In this document: piece after piece, positions 43,274 to 52,606 of the stretch
Layout: each line of letters begins with the position of its first letter
Position numbering within the stretch: position 1 is the stretch's first letter
NCBI RefSeq assembly: GCF_050908235.1
Contig: NZ_CP194340.1
Source of the DNA: Pseudoramibacter alactolyticus
Lineage (GTDB): Bacteria > Bacillota > Clostridia > Eubacteriales > Eubacteriaceae
DNA length: 64,000 nt
Reading direction: 5' to 3' (one strand)
Notes under the pieces: generated by a model
Told to the model about the DNA's origin: nothing
The model's input: the letters and a program-made list of their open reading frames with translations, nothing else
The model's database searches: none
Program-made: the position numbers and the translations under genes

Positions 43274-44416
43274 ATGATTAATCAAGACAAACAACATTTT
43301 CAGGAAATCGGGCATCTCGGCTTCGGTCTGATGCGCCTGCCCAAGGCTGCCGGCAGCGATTCCGAGATCGATTTGGAGCAGACCAAGGCCATGGTCGATC
43401 ATTTTATGGCGGCCGGCCTGAATTATTTCGACACGGCCTATGTTTACGGCGACGGCCGATCGGAGGAGGCGGCCCGCAAAGCTTTGGTGGAGCGCTACCC
43501 GAGGGAATCCTTCAAGCTGGCGACTAAGCTTTGCGCCTGGATGGGCTGTGACGACGAAGCCTCGGCCAAGCAGGAGTTTTATACCAGCCTGGAACGCACC
43601 GGCGCCGGCTATTTCGATTTTTATCTGCTGCACTCGATCAAAGAAGACAACCTCGATAAATACGACGACTATGGCATTTGGGACTTTGTGAAGGAGCAGA
43701 AGGAAAAGGGACTGATTAAGCGCTGGGGCTTTTCGTTTCACGACAAGCCGGGCCTGCTGGATAAGCTTCTGACCGACCACCCGGACGTGGACTTTGTGCA
43801 GCTGCAGCTCAATTATGCCGATTGGGACGATCTGAAGATTTTATCCCGGGCGAATTACGAGGTGGCCCGCGCCCACAACGTGTCCATCGTCGTGATGGAG
43901 CCGGTCAAGGGCGGGCTTCTGGCCGATCCGCCGGCACCGGTGGCTAAAATTTTAAAGGAAGCCGATCCAGCCGCGTCGCCGGCATCCTGGGCGGTGCGCT
44001 TTGCCGCCTCGCTGGATGGGGTAATCACCGTGCTTTCTGGGATGTCCACTCTCGAACAGATGGACGACAACCTGAGCTATATGCGGGCTTTTAAACCCCT
44101 GTCCTACGAAGAGCAGCGGGTGATTGCCCAGGCACAGCAGGCCATCGCGGATATTGACTCGATCTCTTGCACCGCCTGCCATTACTGCATGCCGGGCTGT
44201 CCCATCAACATGCCGATCCCCGATATTTTTACGGCGATGAATAAGGAAATTCTCTACCATAAAACGGAAGATGCCAAGGTGGCCTATGCCTTTGCGACGG
44301 ATAAGGCCGGCACCAGGGCTTCGGACTGCATTGCCTGCGGCCAGTGTGAAGATGCCTGCCCCCAGAATATTCACGTGATTTCCCGCCTGCGGGACAGCGC
44401 GGCTGCGCTGGAATAG
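43274..44416 (+). CDS. Aldo/keto reductase with C-terminal 2x[4Fe-4S] ferredoxin domain
   Basis: 380 residues. The first 285 form the aldo/keto reductase barrel (start HLGFGLMRLP, FDTAYVYGDG, a Tyr-containing active-site region). The C-terminal domain has CTACHYCMPGCP and CIACGQCEDACP, two clusters as in the ferredoxin-type reductases of anaerobes. The start at 43274 is preceded by GGGAGAAGAAG; the open frame upstream runs through the previous terminator and was rejected. Probably reduces an aldehyde or ketone with NAD(P)H or ferredoxin. Confidence 0.87.
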   Translation: MINQDKQHFQEIGHLGFGLMRLPKAAGSDSEIDLEQTKAMVDHFMAAGLNYFDTAYVYGDGRSEEAARKALVERYPRESFKLATKLCAWMGCDDEASAKQEFYTSLERTGAGYFDFYLLHSIKEDNLDKYDDYGIWDFVKEQKEKGLIKRWGFSFHDKPGLLDKLLTDHPDVDFVQLQLNYADWDDLKILSRANYEVARAHNVSIVVMEPVKGGLLADPPAPVAKILKEADPAASPASWAVRFAASLDGVITVLSGMSTLEQMDDNLSYMRAFKPLSYEEQRVIAQAQQAIADIDSISCTACHYCMPGCPINMPIPDIFTAMNKEILYHKTEDAKVAYAFATDKAGTRASDCIACGQCEDACPQNIHVISRLRDSAAALE

Positions 44417-44573
44417 GGCATGCTCATATTGATTTGATCAAGAAGGTGCCGATGACGTTTATCATTGATGCCGTGTCCGTCGTCGCGATTGTCGGATTGG
44501 CGTGTTTTTTTCACTGATCCCGGCGGTTGGAGCCGCGAACCAAAAAGTAAAAAAGGATGTGCCCATCGTGATG

Positions 44574-44611
44574 TGTACCCTCCTTACTGGATGTCCAGTA
44601 AAGAGGGTACA
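44574..44611. repeat. 38-base near-perfect palindrome
   Basis: TGTACCCTC and TTACTGGA (44574-44591) are mirrored by TCCAGTAA and GAGGGTACA (44594-44611) with a single mismatch and a 2-base centre. It lies between two convergent genes without a long T-run. The rest of 44417-44648 holds no convincing gene; a 21-codon frame at 44452 was not accepted. Confidence 0.6.
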
Positions 44612-44648
44612 TATCATCGCGAGACACAGCCTTTTTTGATGACGATTT

Positions 44649-45362
44649 TTAAAACTTGCTCAAGAACCAGTCGCGTTTTAAGAACATCACGACGATGAGC
44701 AGGACCTGTGCGGCGAAAGAGAGCACCACGAAGAGGTACTGCCCCCGCATCAGAAAGGCGCCGGCCAAACAGTTGAGCAGAATCTGCAGCCAGCTCGAGG
44801 CGGCGACGGCTATGCCAAAGCCGACGGACCTGATTTTGGACGTGGCGGCGATGTAGGGGATGATCCCGTTGGGGATCCCCGGAATCAGGCAGGCCATGCC
44901 GAAGACAAATTCCGGCTTGCTGGAGTTGATTTTGCTCATGATCCAGCTGTCCTTGTTGCGCGAAGTGAAGTGGCGGGTCAGGCGGTCGCCGACCTGCCTG
45001 GCAAAGATAAAGACCAGACAGTTGCCGGCCACAAATCCGAAATAACACATGAAAAACGCCTTCCACCAGCCGTAAATCAGGCCGGCGGCGATCTGGATGG
45101 CCATCCCCGGGATCACGATGCTAATCACCTGAATGATCGAAAATAAAACGATCACGAGAATGCCGTGCCACTGGCCCTGACGCTCGAGATAGGCGGCGAT
45201 TTGATGCTCGTCGCCCTTTTGCAACAGGCGGAACAGCGGCGGAAAGGTTTTGACCGCGTTGCCGAAAGCGAGCCAGGTCATTAAAATCAGAAGGACCAGG
45301 CAGGCAAAAGTAAAAAGATGTCGCCAATTTTTTTTGATGTAGTTTTTTATAGAAGCCCCCAT
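44649..45362 (-). CDS. TVP38/TMEM64 (DedA-like) membrane protein
   Basis: 237 residues, about six hydrophobic segments. Contains the VTT-domain features: GMAIQIAAGLIYG, a loop with FARQVGDRLTRHF, and LIPGIPNGIIPYIAA, the conserved re-entrant proline motif. Such proteins are implicated in lipid scrambling or small-ion transport. The start at 45362 follows GGAAGGA; a 15-codon longer frame lacks a site. Confidence 0.85.
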   Translation of the reverse strand: MGASIKNYIKKNWRHLFTFACLVLLILMTWLAFGNAVKTFPPLFRLLQKGDEHQIAAYLERQGQWHGILVIVLFSIIQVISIVIPGMAIQIAAGLIYGWWKAFFMCYFGFVAGNCLVFIFARQVGDRLTRHFTSRNKDSWIMSKINSSKPEFVFGMACLIPGIPNGIIPYIAATSKIRSVGFGIAVAASSWLQILLNCLAGAFLMRGQYLFVVLSFAAQVLLIVVMFLKRDWFLSKF

Positions 45363-45506
45363 AAAAGATCCTTCCAGTGGTCTGGCGGGTTGCCGCGCTG
45401 AACGCAAATAATAATTTATATTATATTATTGAATCGTCAGATGTCAAGCGCGGCGGATGGTTCCCAGCTGAAAAAGCGCCCAGGTTTTCAGAAAAGCCGA
45501 TGCCGT

Positions 45507-45535
45507 TTGACGGCAGCGGTCTCATCCTTTATAAT
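45507..45535 (+). promoter_or_regulatory. Promoter of the nitrogenase-like/hyp/hyd operon
   Basis: TTGACG (45507-45512), 17-bp spacer, TATAAT (45530-45535). It is the only strong promoter seen ahead of the gene train 45853-59527. Confidence 0.78.
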
Positions 45536-45541
45536 GAAGGC

Positions 45542-45795
45542 AATCATCGAATTGCCATTTTGGCAGGCCGTCATCGTGCACAGCGGTGACGCGCCGAAAA
45601 AATCGCCGAGGCAAAACGCGGACATCCTTCAGGAGCGCCGTGCATTTTAAATCGGGCGACAAATTAAAGCGTACCAACTGACCGCAAGGCCGCACCCCGA
45701 GCAGGAAGTCTGTTATGCACCGAGCACCGTTTGTTTCGAGCGCCCCTCGACTCGGCGGGCCATGCACACTTTCGTCTGCCGGCGGAAGTTTTTTT
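45542..45795 (+). promoter_or_regulatory. Long leader RNA ending in a terminator, upstream of the nitrogenase-like operon
   Basis: About 250 nt with no good ORF from the promoter to an intrinsic terminator. ACTTTCGTC (45768-45776) pairs with GGCGGAAGT (45781-45789), loop TGCC, seven Ts. The region contains further G/C-rich complementary blocks, for example CGCC/GGCG around 45741-45757, that could compete with the terminator. The layout is that of a riboswitch or attenuator. Cobalamin, FMN and T-box signatures were not found; molybdenum-cofactor and metal-ion classes could not be tested by eye. Confidence 0.55.
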
Positions 45796-45852
45796 ATTGC
45801 GCGGCGGCGCGGCCAGAATCGCCGGACAGCGAACCGGCATCAGGAGAAAGTT

Positions 45853-46623
45853 ATGATTAAAATCGCCGTTTACGGCAAGGGCGGCATCGGCAAATCTACC
45901 GTCACCAGCAATCTGGCGGCAGCCTTTGCCCGCCTCGGGAAAAAAGTGATTCAAATCGGCTGCGACCCCAAGGCCGATTCCACCATCAATTTATTGGGAG
46001 GCGAGCCGCTGACCCCGGTGATGAATCTCCTGCGGGAGGATGCAATGCCGGAGACCCTTGAAGCCATCTCGGCCCGGGGCTTCGGCGGGGTGCTCTGCAT
46101 CGAGACCGGCGGCCCGACCCCGGGGCTTGGCTGCGCCGGGCGGGGTATTATCGCCACCTTCAATATTCTGGCGGAGCTGGACCTTATCGCCCGGGAAGCG
46201 CCGGACGTGATTCTTTTTGACGTGCTGGGGGATGTGGTCTGCGGCGGGTTTGCCGCGCCGATCCGCGAGGGCTATGCCGACCGCGTGCTCATCGTGACCT
46301 CCGGCGAGAAGATGGCCCTTTACGCAGCGGACAATATCTGCACAGCGGTGAAAAACTTCGAGGACCGGGACTACGCGCAGATGGGCGGCATTGTGCTCAA
46401 TCGGCGCAATGTGCCGGACGAGGAGGCCAAAGTGTGCGCCTTTGCCGACGCGCGGGAACTCGCGATTGTCGCCGACATTCCGAGGAGTGATGTCATCAAC
46501 ACCTGCGAAGATCGGGGCATGACCGTGATTGAGGGGGATCCCGATGCGCCGATCAGCGGGATTTTCATCGACCTGGCCCAAAGATTATGGAATGAGGAGA
46601 GCCGTGACGAAGGCAGTAAGTAG
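45853..46623 (+). CDS. Nitrogenase-like Fe protein (NifH/BchL superfamily), set 1
   Basis: 256 residues. The P-loop GKGGIGKS is at 8-15. The two cysteines that bind the bridging [4Fe-4S] cluster are both present: Cys94 in GLGCAGRG and Cys130 in FDVLGDVVCGGFA. Switch motif CDPKADST near 37. Shorter than diazotroph NifH (270-297). It should pass electrons with ATP hydrolysis to the component-1-like pair encoded next. The start was set at 45853 after AGGAGAAAG; 46 upstream codons read through the leader terminator and were dropped. Confidence 0.9.
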   Translation: MIKIAVYGKGGIGKSTVTSNLAAAFARLGKKVIQIGCDPKADSTINLLGGEPLTPVMNLLREDAMPETLEAISARGFGGVLCIETGGPTPGLGCAGRGIIATFNILAELDLIAREAPDVILFDVLGDVVCGGFAAPIREGYADRVLIVTSGEKMALYAADNICTAVKNFEDRDYAQMGGIVLNRRNVPDEEAKVCAFADARELAIVADIPRSDVINTCEDRGMTVIEGDPDAPISGIFIDLAQRLWNEESRDEGSK

Positions 46624-47932
46624 CAAACCGGAAGCGATTTATTTCACCGCGGCGCAGCTGTCCGCCAGGGGCAGAGCGGCCATTCCCGATGCGCTCATCA
46701 GCCACACCCGGCTGATTTACAGCTCGCCGGCGACCTTGGCCTATAATTCCCCCGGGGCCGAGGGGTTTGGCGTCAAGCGGGCGGGCCTTGCCGTGCCGGA
46801 GTCGGTGATGCTCATCGTTTCGCCCGGGTGCTGCGGGCGCAACACGTCGGCGCTGTCGGAGCTGCCGGCCTATCGCCATCGTTTTTTTTACCTGACGATG
46901 GACGAAACCGATCTGGTCACCGGGCGGCATCTGACAAAGATACCCCAGGCGGTGTGCGAGGTGGTGGAAAGCCTCGCCCAAAAGCCCGTCGTGGTGATGA
47001 TCTGCATCACCTGTGTGGATGCGCTTCTCGGCACCGATATGGAGCGGGTGTGCCGCAAGGCGGAATCCGCCGCCGGTGTGCGGGTGCGGCCGTGCTATAT
47101 GTACGCGCTGACCCGGGAGGGGCAGTGTCCTCCGATGGTGCACGTGCGCCAGTCGCTGTATTCGCTGCTCGAGCCAGCCAGACGCCGGAGCACCAGCGTA
47201 AATCTGCTGGGCTATTTCACGCCGCTGGTAGATGACTGCGAGCTTTATGGTTTGCTGCGGCAGGCCGGGGTCCGGCAGATCCGGGAGATCAGCCGGATGA
47301 CTGATTTCGCGGCGTTTGGCCAGATGGCAGAGGCCAATTTCAACCTGGTGCTGAATGCCGAGGCACTGCCCGCCGCCCAGGATCTCGAGAAACGGCTGGG
47401 CATGCCCTTTATCCAGCTGACTCGGCTTTATCAGATCGACAAAATCGAAAATCAATACGCGGCGCTGGGGCAGGCCCTGGGCATGGCTTTCGATTTTGAA
47501 GCGGACCGGGGCCGGGCGCTGGCCGCTCAGACGGCGCTTGGGGAAGCGCATCCCGATTTGACCTTTGCCGTCGGCGAGGTGCAAAATGCCAATCCCTTCG
47601 AGCTCGCGTTGGCGCTGCTGCAGGCAGGCTTTGGCGTATTGGAGATTTTCGGCACGGCGATGCCGGAGGTTTATCCCTGGATCGAGCGCATCGCAAAGCT
47701 CAGCCCGGGCACGCGCATTTACAGCAATCTGGAGCCGTCGATGCTGTATTATAAAGCGGCGGTGCGCCCGGACATCACCATCGGAGCCGACGCGGCCTAT
47801 TATCATCCCGATGTGCCGAATCTGCGCTGGAACGACGAAGCCCAGCCCTTCGGTTTTGCCGGGCTGCGCCGGTTTTACCAAGGGGTGGCAGCCGCACTCA
47901 CAAAAGCGGAAACGAACGAAAGGAGCTCGTAA
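46604..47932 (+). CDS. Nitrogenase component 1-like subunit, set 1 (NifD-like)
   Basis: 442 residues. Segments of the component-1 fold: SPGCCGRN (Cys76, Cys77), DETDLVTG near 100, ICITCVDALLGTD (Cys134, Cys137) and VNLLGYFTP in the second domain. The cysteines could hold an interface [4Fe-4S] cluster. No clear equivalents of the FeMo-cofactor ligands were found. GTG 46604 is chosen as start because GAGGAG lies 4 bases before it; ATG 46592 lacks a site. It overlaps the Fe protein gene by 20 bases and abuts the next gene. Confidence 0.83.
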   Translation: MTKAVSSKPEAIYFTAAQLSARGRAAIPDALISHTRLIYSSPATLAYNSPGAEGFGVKRAGLAVPESVMLIVSPGCCGRNTSALSELPAYRHRFFYLTMDETDLVTGRHLTKIPQAVCEVVESLAQKPVVVMICITCVDALLGTDMERVCRKAESAAGVRVRPCYMYALTREGQCPPMVHVRQSLYSLLEPARRRSTSVNLLGYFTPLVDDCELYGLLRQAGVRQIREISRMTDFAAFGQMAEANFNLVLNAEALPAAQDLEKRLGMPFIQLTRLYQIDKIENQYAALGQALGMAFDFEADRGRALAAQTALGEAHPDLTFAVGEVQNANPFELALALLQAGFGVLEIFGTAMPEVYPWIERIAKLSPGTRIYSNLEPSMLYYKAAVRPDITIGADAAYYHPDVPNLRWNDEAQPFGFAGLRRFYQGVAAALTKAETNERSS

Positions 47933-48969
47933 TGAAAGGCCTGAGAAAAGTACTGACGCCCTTCGCGCCGGATCAATCCGGGGCGGTGTCGGTGCTTTAC
48001 GCCCTGGGGGGCGTTGTCGTCGTTATTGACGCCGGCGGCTGCACCGGCAATATCTGCGGTTTTGACGAGCCCCGTTGGCTGTCTCAGAAAAGCGCGGTGT
48101 TTTCCGCGGGGCTTCGGGACATGGATGCCATCATGGGGCGCGACGACCGCCTGATCGATAAGCTGGCGCTGGCCTGCGATCAGATCGAGGCGAATTTTGT
48201 GGCGGTGATCGGCACGCCGGTGCCCGCGGTGATCGGCACGGATTTTCGCGCGTTAAAACACATGGCCGAAAAACGCACGGGCCTGCCGGTGATCAGCCTG
48301 CCGACGGACGGCATGGCGCTGTATGATCGCGGGGCATCCGCTGCCTTCGCGGCGCTGTTCGAGGCCTTTGCCGAGCCCGGAGAGGCGGTGGCCGGCCGCG
48401 TCGGGGTGCTGGGCGCAACGCCGTTGGATATGGATGAAAAGACAGCTGAAACCATAACGGAACGATTGAAAGCAGCGGGCTGGCGGGAGATTGTGATCTA
48501 CGGCATGGGAGCGGATCTTCCCGATGTGCGCCGGGCGGCAGGCGCGAAAAAAAATCTCGTCATCGCGCCGTCGGGGCTTGAGGCTGCGCGCCGGCTTGAA
48601 GCGCGCTTCGGAACGCCCTATGAAGCGGCTTATCCGACCGCGGCAAGGCTCATTGACGGGCCGGAAGTCCGCGGCAGGCGGGTGCTCGTCGTGCATCAGC
48701 AGGTGGCGGCGTGTGCCCTGCGGGAACAGCTGCTGGCAGCCGGTGCGCGCTCGGTGACGGTCGGGTGCTGGTTTATGATGGATCCGGCGCTGACACAAGC
48801 GGGGGATGTGCCCCTGGCGGAAGAGGACGATTTCACAGCGCTTGTGGCGAGCGGCGGTTTCGACCTCATCGTGGCCGATCCGACCATGAGGCCGCTGGTG
48901 CCGAATTTTGCCGGCGAATGGCTGCCCTTTCCCCATTTCGCCCTTTCCGGAAAGCTGGGGCAGGGATGA
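47932..48969 (+). CDS. Nitrogenase component 1-like subunit, set 1 (NifK-like)
   Basis: 345 residues, shorter than its partner. The N-terminal half has DAGGCTGNICGFDEPRW (Cys37, Cys42) and FSAGLRDMDAIMG, the usual component-1 signature around a cluster-binding cysteine. GVLGATPLD starts a second domain. AAAGGAG precedes the ATG, and the end overlaps hypF by 4 bases, so it is translationally coupled to hydrogenase maturation. Substrate unknown. Confidence 0.82.
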   Translation: MKGLRKVLTPFAPDQSGAVSVLYALGGVVVVIDAGGCTGNICGFDEPRWLSQKSAVFSAGLRDMDAIMGRDDRLIDKLALACDQIEANFVAVIGTPVPAVIGTDFRALKHMAEKRTGLPVISLPTDGMALYDRGASAAFAALFEAFAEPGEAVAGRVGVLGATPLDMDEKTAETITERLKAAGWREIVIYGMGADLPDVRRAAGAKKNLVIAPSGLEAARRLEARFGTPYEAAYPTAARLIDGPEVRGRRVLVVHQQVAACALREQLLAAGARSVTVGCWFMMDPALTQAGDVPLAEEDDFTALVASGGFDLIVADPTMRPLVPNFAGEWLPFPHFALSGKLGQG

Positions 48970-51281
48970 GCGGGCAGGTCACCCGGCGGCTGCGGGTGTA
49001 CGGCATCGTGCAGGGGGTGGGCTTTCGCCCCACGGTGAGTCGGCACGCGGCGCGCTTTGGCATCACCGGCAGCGTCTGCAACAAGGGACCCTACGTGGAG
49101 ATCCTGGCCCAGGGAGCGCCCCGAGCGGTATCGGCCTTTGCTGCGGCGGTTGAAAACGAGCCGCCCCGGCGGGCGGCCATTCTCAAGCTGGACAATAAAA
49201 AAGTGAACGATGCGCCGGATTATCAGGCGTTTGACATTATCGAGAGCGGGAAGACAGCCGGAGAGATTTATATTTCGCCGGACATTGCCATCTGCGACGA
49301 CTGCGCGGCAGAGCTCGCCGATCCGGCCAACCGCCGGTATCGGCATCCCTTTATCAACTGTACCTGCTGCGGCCCAAGACTGACGATTCTTGACGCGTTG
49401 CCCTACGACCGCGAGCGCACCAGCATGGCGGCCTTTCCGATGTGCGACACCTGCAAAACGGAGTATCACGATCCCGAAAGCCGGCGCTACGATGCCCAGC
49501 CGGTGTGCTGCAACGACTGCGGTCCCTCGGTTTATGTCATTGGCCAGGATCTGAAGGATCGTTTGGCGATCACGGCCGCCCGCCGGATGATTGCCGGCGG
49601 CGGGGTAGTCGCGGTCAAGGGGATCGGCGGTTTTCATCTATGCTGTGACGCGACGGATGAGGCGGCGGTGATGCGCCTGCGGCGTCACAAGCACCGGCCG
49701 ACTAAACCTTTCGCGGTGATGGCGCGGGACGAGGCGGCGGCCGATCGGGAATGCGTGATCGGCCCGGTTCAGCGCGCCGTGCTCACCGGGCATCAAAAGC
49801 CCATTGCGCTGCTGCCGAAAAAAGCCTCCGGCCGCGCGGCGGACGCGGTGGCTCCCGGGGCAAAGGCGCTGGGGCTCATGCTGCCCTACGCGCCGATTCA
49901 GCTGCTGCTCTTCACCTATGACGACGATGTGTCGGTGCCCGATCTTTTGGTGATGACCAGCGGCAACGTGTCCGGGGCGCCGATCTGCCGGAACGACGCC
50001 GAGGCGGTTCAGGAGCTGGGGAATCTGTGTGACTTGATCCTGTCGAACGACCGGCCGATCCGCACCCGGGCGGACGACAGCGTCATGGATTTCCTGGAGG
50101 ATGCGCCCTATATGGTGCGCCGGTCCCGGGGGTACGCGCCGCTGCCGGTGATGTGCTCCCAGCCGCTCACTCATCAGGTGCTGGCGGTCGGCGGGGAATT
50201 AAAAAACACCTTTTGCATTGGCAAGGGACCGCTGTTTTACCCTTCGGCTTACGTCGGAGATCTGGCTGATGTGCGAACGGTGGCTGCCCTCAGGGAAAGC
50301 GTGGCCCGCATGACCGCCTTGCTTGAAGCGGCGCCGGAAGCGGTGGCCTGCGATCTGCACCCGCGCTACGAGTCGAGCCGGGTCGCGGCCGGGCTGGGGC
50401 TGCCGGTGGCGGCGGTTCAGCATCACCATGCGCATATTGCGGCCTGCCTGGCGGAAAACGACGCGTCCGGCCCGGTGATCGGTCTCGCCTTTGACGGCAC
50501 GGGCTACGGTCCGGATCACACGATTTGGGGCGGGGAAATCCTCATCGCCGACTGCCGGGATTATGAACGGGTCGGCAGCGTCGTTCCCTTTCACCAGGTC
50601 GGCGGTGACGCATCGGCCCGGGAAGGCTGGCGCGTTGCGGTCGCGCTGTTCTATGGGCTCACCAAGGACGCCGAGGCGACGACTGCCTGGGCAGCCGATC
50701 TCGGCTTGTGCGAAGCCGCCGCGGCCCGGGCCCAATGCACGATGATCGACCGCCGGATGAACACGGTAACCTCGACCAGCGTCGGGCGCTTGTTTGACGG
50801 CGTTTCGGCGATGTTGGGCCTGTGCCGCCAGTCGACCTTTGAAGGCGAGGCGGCGACCGCGCTGGAATTTTGCGCCGAGGGCTGGCAGGGCGATGCCCCG
50901 AGCCTGGGCGAGCGTCCGCTCGTTTTGCAGGAGTCAGGCGGCCTGCAGCTCAACACGCCGGCATTGGTGCGCCGGATAGGCGACGGGCTTGCGGCCGGAC
51001 GGCCGACGGCCGAACTGGCCTATGGCTTTCACGCGGGGCTGGCGGCTCAAGCCGTAGCGGCCTGCGTGCAGCTGCGCAAAACGCGGGGGCTTGCCGCCGT
51101 GGCGCTGTCCGGCGGGGTGTTTCAAAACAAGTTGTTGACGCGTTTAACCCGGGACAAGCTTGAAGAGCAGGGCTTTACGGTGCTTTTGCATCATCTGGTG
51201 CCGCCGAACGACGGGGGTCTTTCGCTGGGCCAGGCCGTGATCGCATCAGTGCGGCTCGAAGCCCGGGCGTCGTTAAAATAA
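48966..51281 (+). CDS. hypF: Hydrogenase maturation carbamoyltransferase HypF
   Basis: 771 residues, full length. Acylphosphatase domain (YGIVQGVGFRPTV) at 1-90. Two zinc fingers of C-x2-C-x18-C-x2-C type at about 107-185. YrdC-like domain (KRxxxKPFAVM-type RPTKPFAVM) near 240. Kae1-like carbamoyltransferase domain with HHHAHIAA and DGTGYGPD after 480. It makes the carbamoyl group that becomes cyanide on the HypE C-terminus. Coupled to the nitrogenase-like gene by ATGA; hypC follows after 55 bases. Confidence 0.95.
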   Translation: MSGQVTRRLRVYGIVQGVGFRPTVSRHAARFGITGSVCNKGPYVEILAQGAPRAVSAFAAAVENEPPRRAAILKLDNKKVNDAPDYQAFDIIESGKTAGEIYISPDIAICDDCAAELADPANRRYRHPFINCTCCGPRLTILDALPYDRERTSMAAFPMCDTCKTEYHDPESRRYDAQPVCCNDCGPSVYVIGQDLKDRLAITAARRMIAGGGVVAVKGIGGFHLCCDATDEAAVMRLRRHKHRPTKPFAVMARDEAAADRECVIGPVQRAVLTGHQKPIALLPKKASGRAADAVAPGAKALGLMLPYAPIQLLLFTYDDDVSVPDLLVMTSGNVSGAPICRNDAEAVQELGNLCDLILSNDRPIRTRADDSVMDFLEDAPYMVRRSRGYAPLPVMCSQPLTHQVLAVGGELKNTFCIGKGPLFYPSAYVGDLADVRTVAALRESVARMTALLEAAPEAVACDLHPRYESSRVAAGLGLPVAAVQHHHAHIAACLAENDASGPVIGLAFDGTGYGPDHTIWGGEILIADCRDYERVGSVVPFHQVGGDASAREGWRVAVALFYGLTKDAEATTAWAADLGLCEAAAARAQCTMIDRRMNTVTSTSVGRLFDGVSAMLGLCRQSTFEGEAATALEFCAEGWQGDAPSLGERPLVLQESGGLQLNTPALVRRIGDGLAAGRPTAELAYGFHAGLAAQAVAACVQLRKTRGLAAVALSGGVFQNKLLTRLTRDKLEEQGFTVLLHHLVPPNDGGLSLGQAVIASVRLEARASLK

Positions 51282-51336
51282 AGATCGGCAACATTTTAAA
51301 GCAATGCATTTTTAATAGTCTTAGAAGGAGAAAAAC

Positions 51337-51549
51337 ATGTGTGTAGGATTACCGGCCCGTGTGGTGAGGCTTAAAGATAAAAATACGGCGGTAGTGGACG
51401 CTTCGGGGGCGAAGCGAGAAGTTTCTGCGGCGCTGCTGGAGATGCTGGCGCCCGGGGATTATGTGATGGTGCACGCCGGGGCGGCCATTGCCAAAATCAC
51501 CGACGATGAAGAAGACGAAGTGGCGGATCTGCTGGAGGACTTGCTGTGA
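51337..51549 (+). CDS. hypC: Hydrogenase maturation chaperone HypC
   Basis: 70 residues. Starts MCVGLPARVV: Cys2 is the conserved iron-binding residue of HypC/HybG. Acidic C-terminus. It carries the Fe(CN)2CO moiety with HypD and delivers it to the apo-enzyme. AGAAGGAG precedes the ATG. The stop overlaps the hypD GTG start by 4 bases. Confidence 0.93.
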   Translation: MCVGLPARVVRLKDKNTAVVDASGAKREVSAALLEMLAPGDYVMVHAGAAIAKITDDEEDEVADLLEDLL

Positions 51550-52595
51550 CGACGGCAGCGCAGGCCATCGCGCGGCTTAAAGCTTATGACGGACCGTCCC
51601 TGTCCATCATGGAAGTATGCGGCACCCATACGCACGAGATCTTTCGTCAGGGGATTCGGAGTTTGCTGCCGCCCCAGGTGCGGTTGATTTCCGGACCGGG
51701 CTGTCCGGTTTGCGTGACGCCGGTGGATTATATCGATGAGGCGGTGATGCTCGCGCTGGATTTCGGCGCGACGATTTGCACCTTCGGCGATTTGGTGCGG
51801 GTGCCGGGATCAACGATGAGCCTGGCCGATGCCCGGGGGCGGGGCGCGCGCATTCAGGTGGTTTATGCGCCTCAGGATGCGGTGGCCTACGCGGCAGCTC
51901 ATCCCGATGAAGCCGTGGTGTTTCTTGCGGTGGGCTTCGAGACGACGACGCCGGCGGCCTGCCTGGCGGTGCAGGCGGCGGCAGCCCGGGGACTGGCGAA
52001 TTTTTCCCTGCTGACGGCCAACAAAACGATGCCCGGCGCCTACGAGGCGATGAAGGACAGCACCGATCTCTTTTTGTACCCGGGGCATGTGCACGCGATC
52101 ACCGGCACCGGCGACTGCGAGACGCTGGCTCGCAAGGGCGTCAGCGGGGTGGTGGCCGGCTTCACCTCGGCGGAGCTCGTGACGGCGCTGGCCGTGGCGG
52201 TGACCCGGGCGGCCCGGGGCGAGGCGTTTTTTGTGAACTGCTATCCCCGGGTGGTGCGCCCGGAGGGCAGTCCGGCCGCGCGAAAGCTCATGGCCGCCAC
52301 GATGGCGCCCTGCGACGCCAGATGGCGGGGCATCGGCGTGATTCCGAATTCGGGGCTGCGCCTGAAAGACGCTTTTGCGGATTTTGATGCGCGGAAAAAA
52401 TTCGTCCTGCCGGCGCTCACCGGCCGGGAAAATCCCGCCTGCCGCTGCGGCGAGGTGCTCCAGGGGAAATGTTTGCCGGGGGACTGCCCGGTGTTTGGCA
52501 AAGGCTGCACGCCGGCGCATCCTGTCGGCGCGTGCATGGTGTCGAGCGAAGGGGCCTGTTCGGCCTATTATCTGTATGGCCGAGATGCGCAATGA
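51546..52595 (+). CDS. hypD: Hydrogenase maturation protein HypD
   Basis: 349 residues, GTG start. Motifs: MEVCGTHTH near residue 22 (catalytic Cys), ISGPGCPVCVTP near 50, GFETTTPA near 130, and the C-terminal cluster-binding cysteines in CRCGEVLQGKC...DCPVFGKGC. It is the [4Fe-4S] scaffold on which Fe(CN)2CO is built with HypC and HypE. Complete and without odd substitutions. Confidence 0.95.
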   Translation: MTTAAQAIARLKAYDGPSLSIMEVCGTHTHEIFRQGIRSLLPPQVRLISGPGCPVCVTPVDYIDEAVMLALDFGATICTFGDLVRVPGSTMSLADARGRGARIQVVYAPQDAVAYAAAHPDEAVVFLAVGFETTTPAACLAVQAAAARGLANFSLLTANKTMPGAYEAMKDSTDLFLYPGHVHAITGTGDCETLARKGVSGVVAGFTSAELVTALAVAVTRAARGEAFFVNCYPRVVRPEGSPAARKLMAATMAPCDARWRGIGVIPNSGLRLKDAFADFDARKKFVLPALTGRENPACRCGEVLQGKCLPGDCPVFGKGCTPAHPVGACMVSSEGACSAYYLYGRDAQ

Positions 52596-52606
52596 GGAGG
52601 CAATCC

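Noticed and set aside
44452..44517. 21-codon frame with a hydrophobic product
   Set aside because: Too short, weak ribosome site, no recognisable family.
45542..45795. Cobalamin riboswitch or T-box upstream of the first Fe protein gene
   Set aside because: No B12 box and no T-box core sequence were found.
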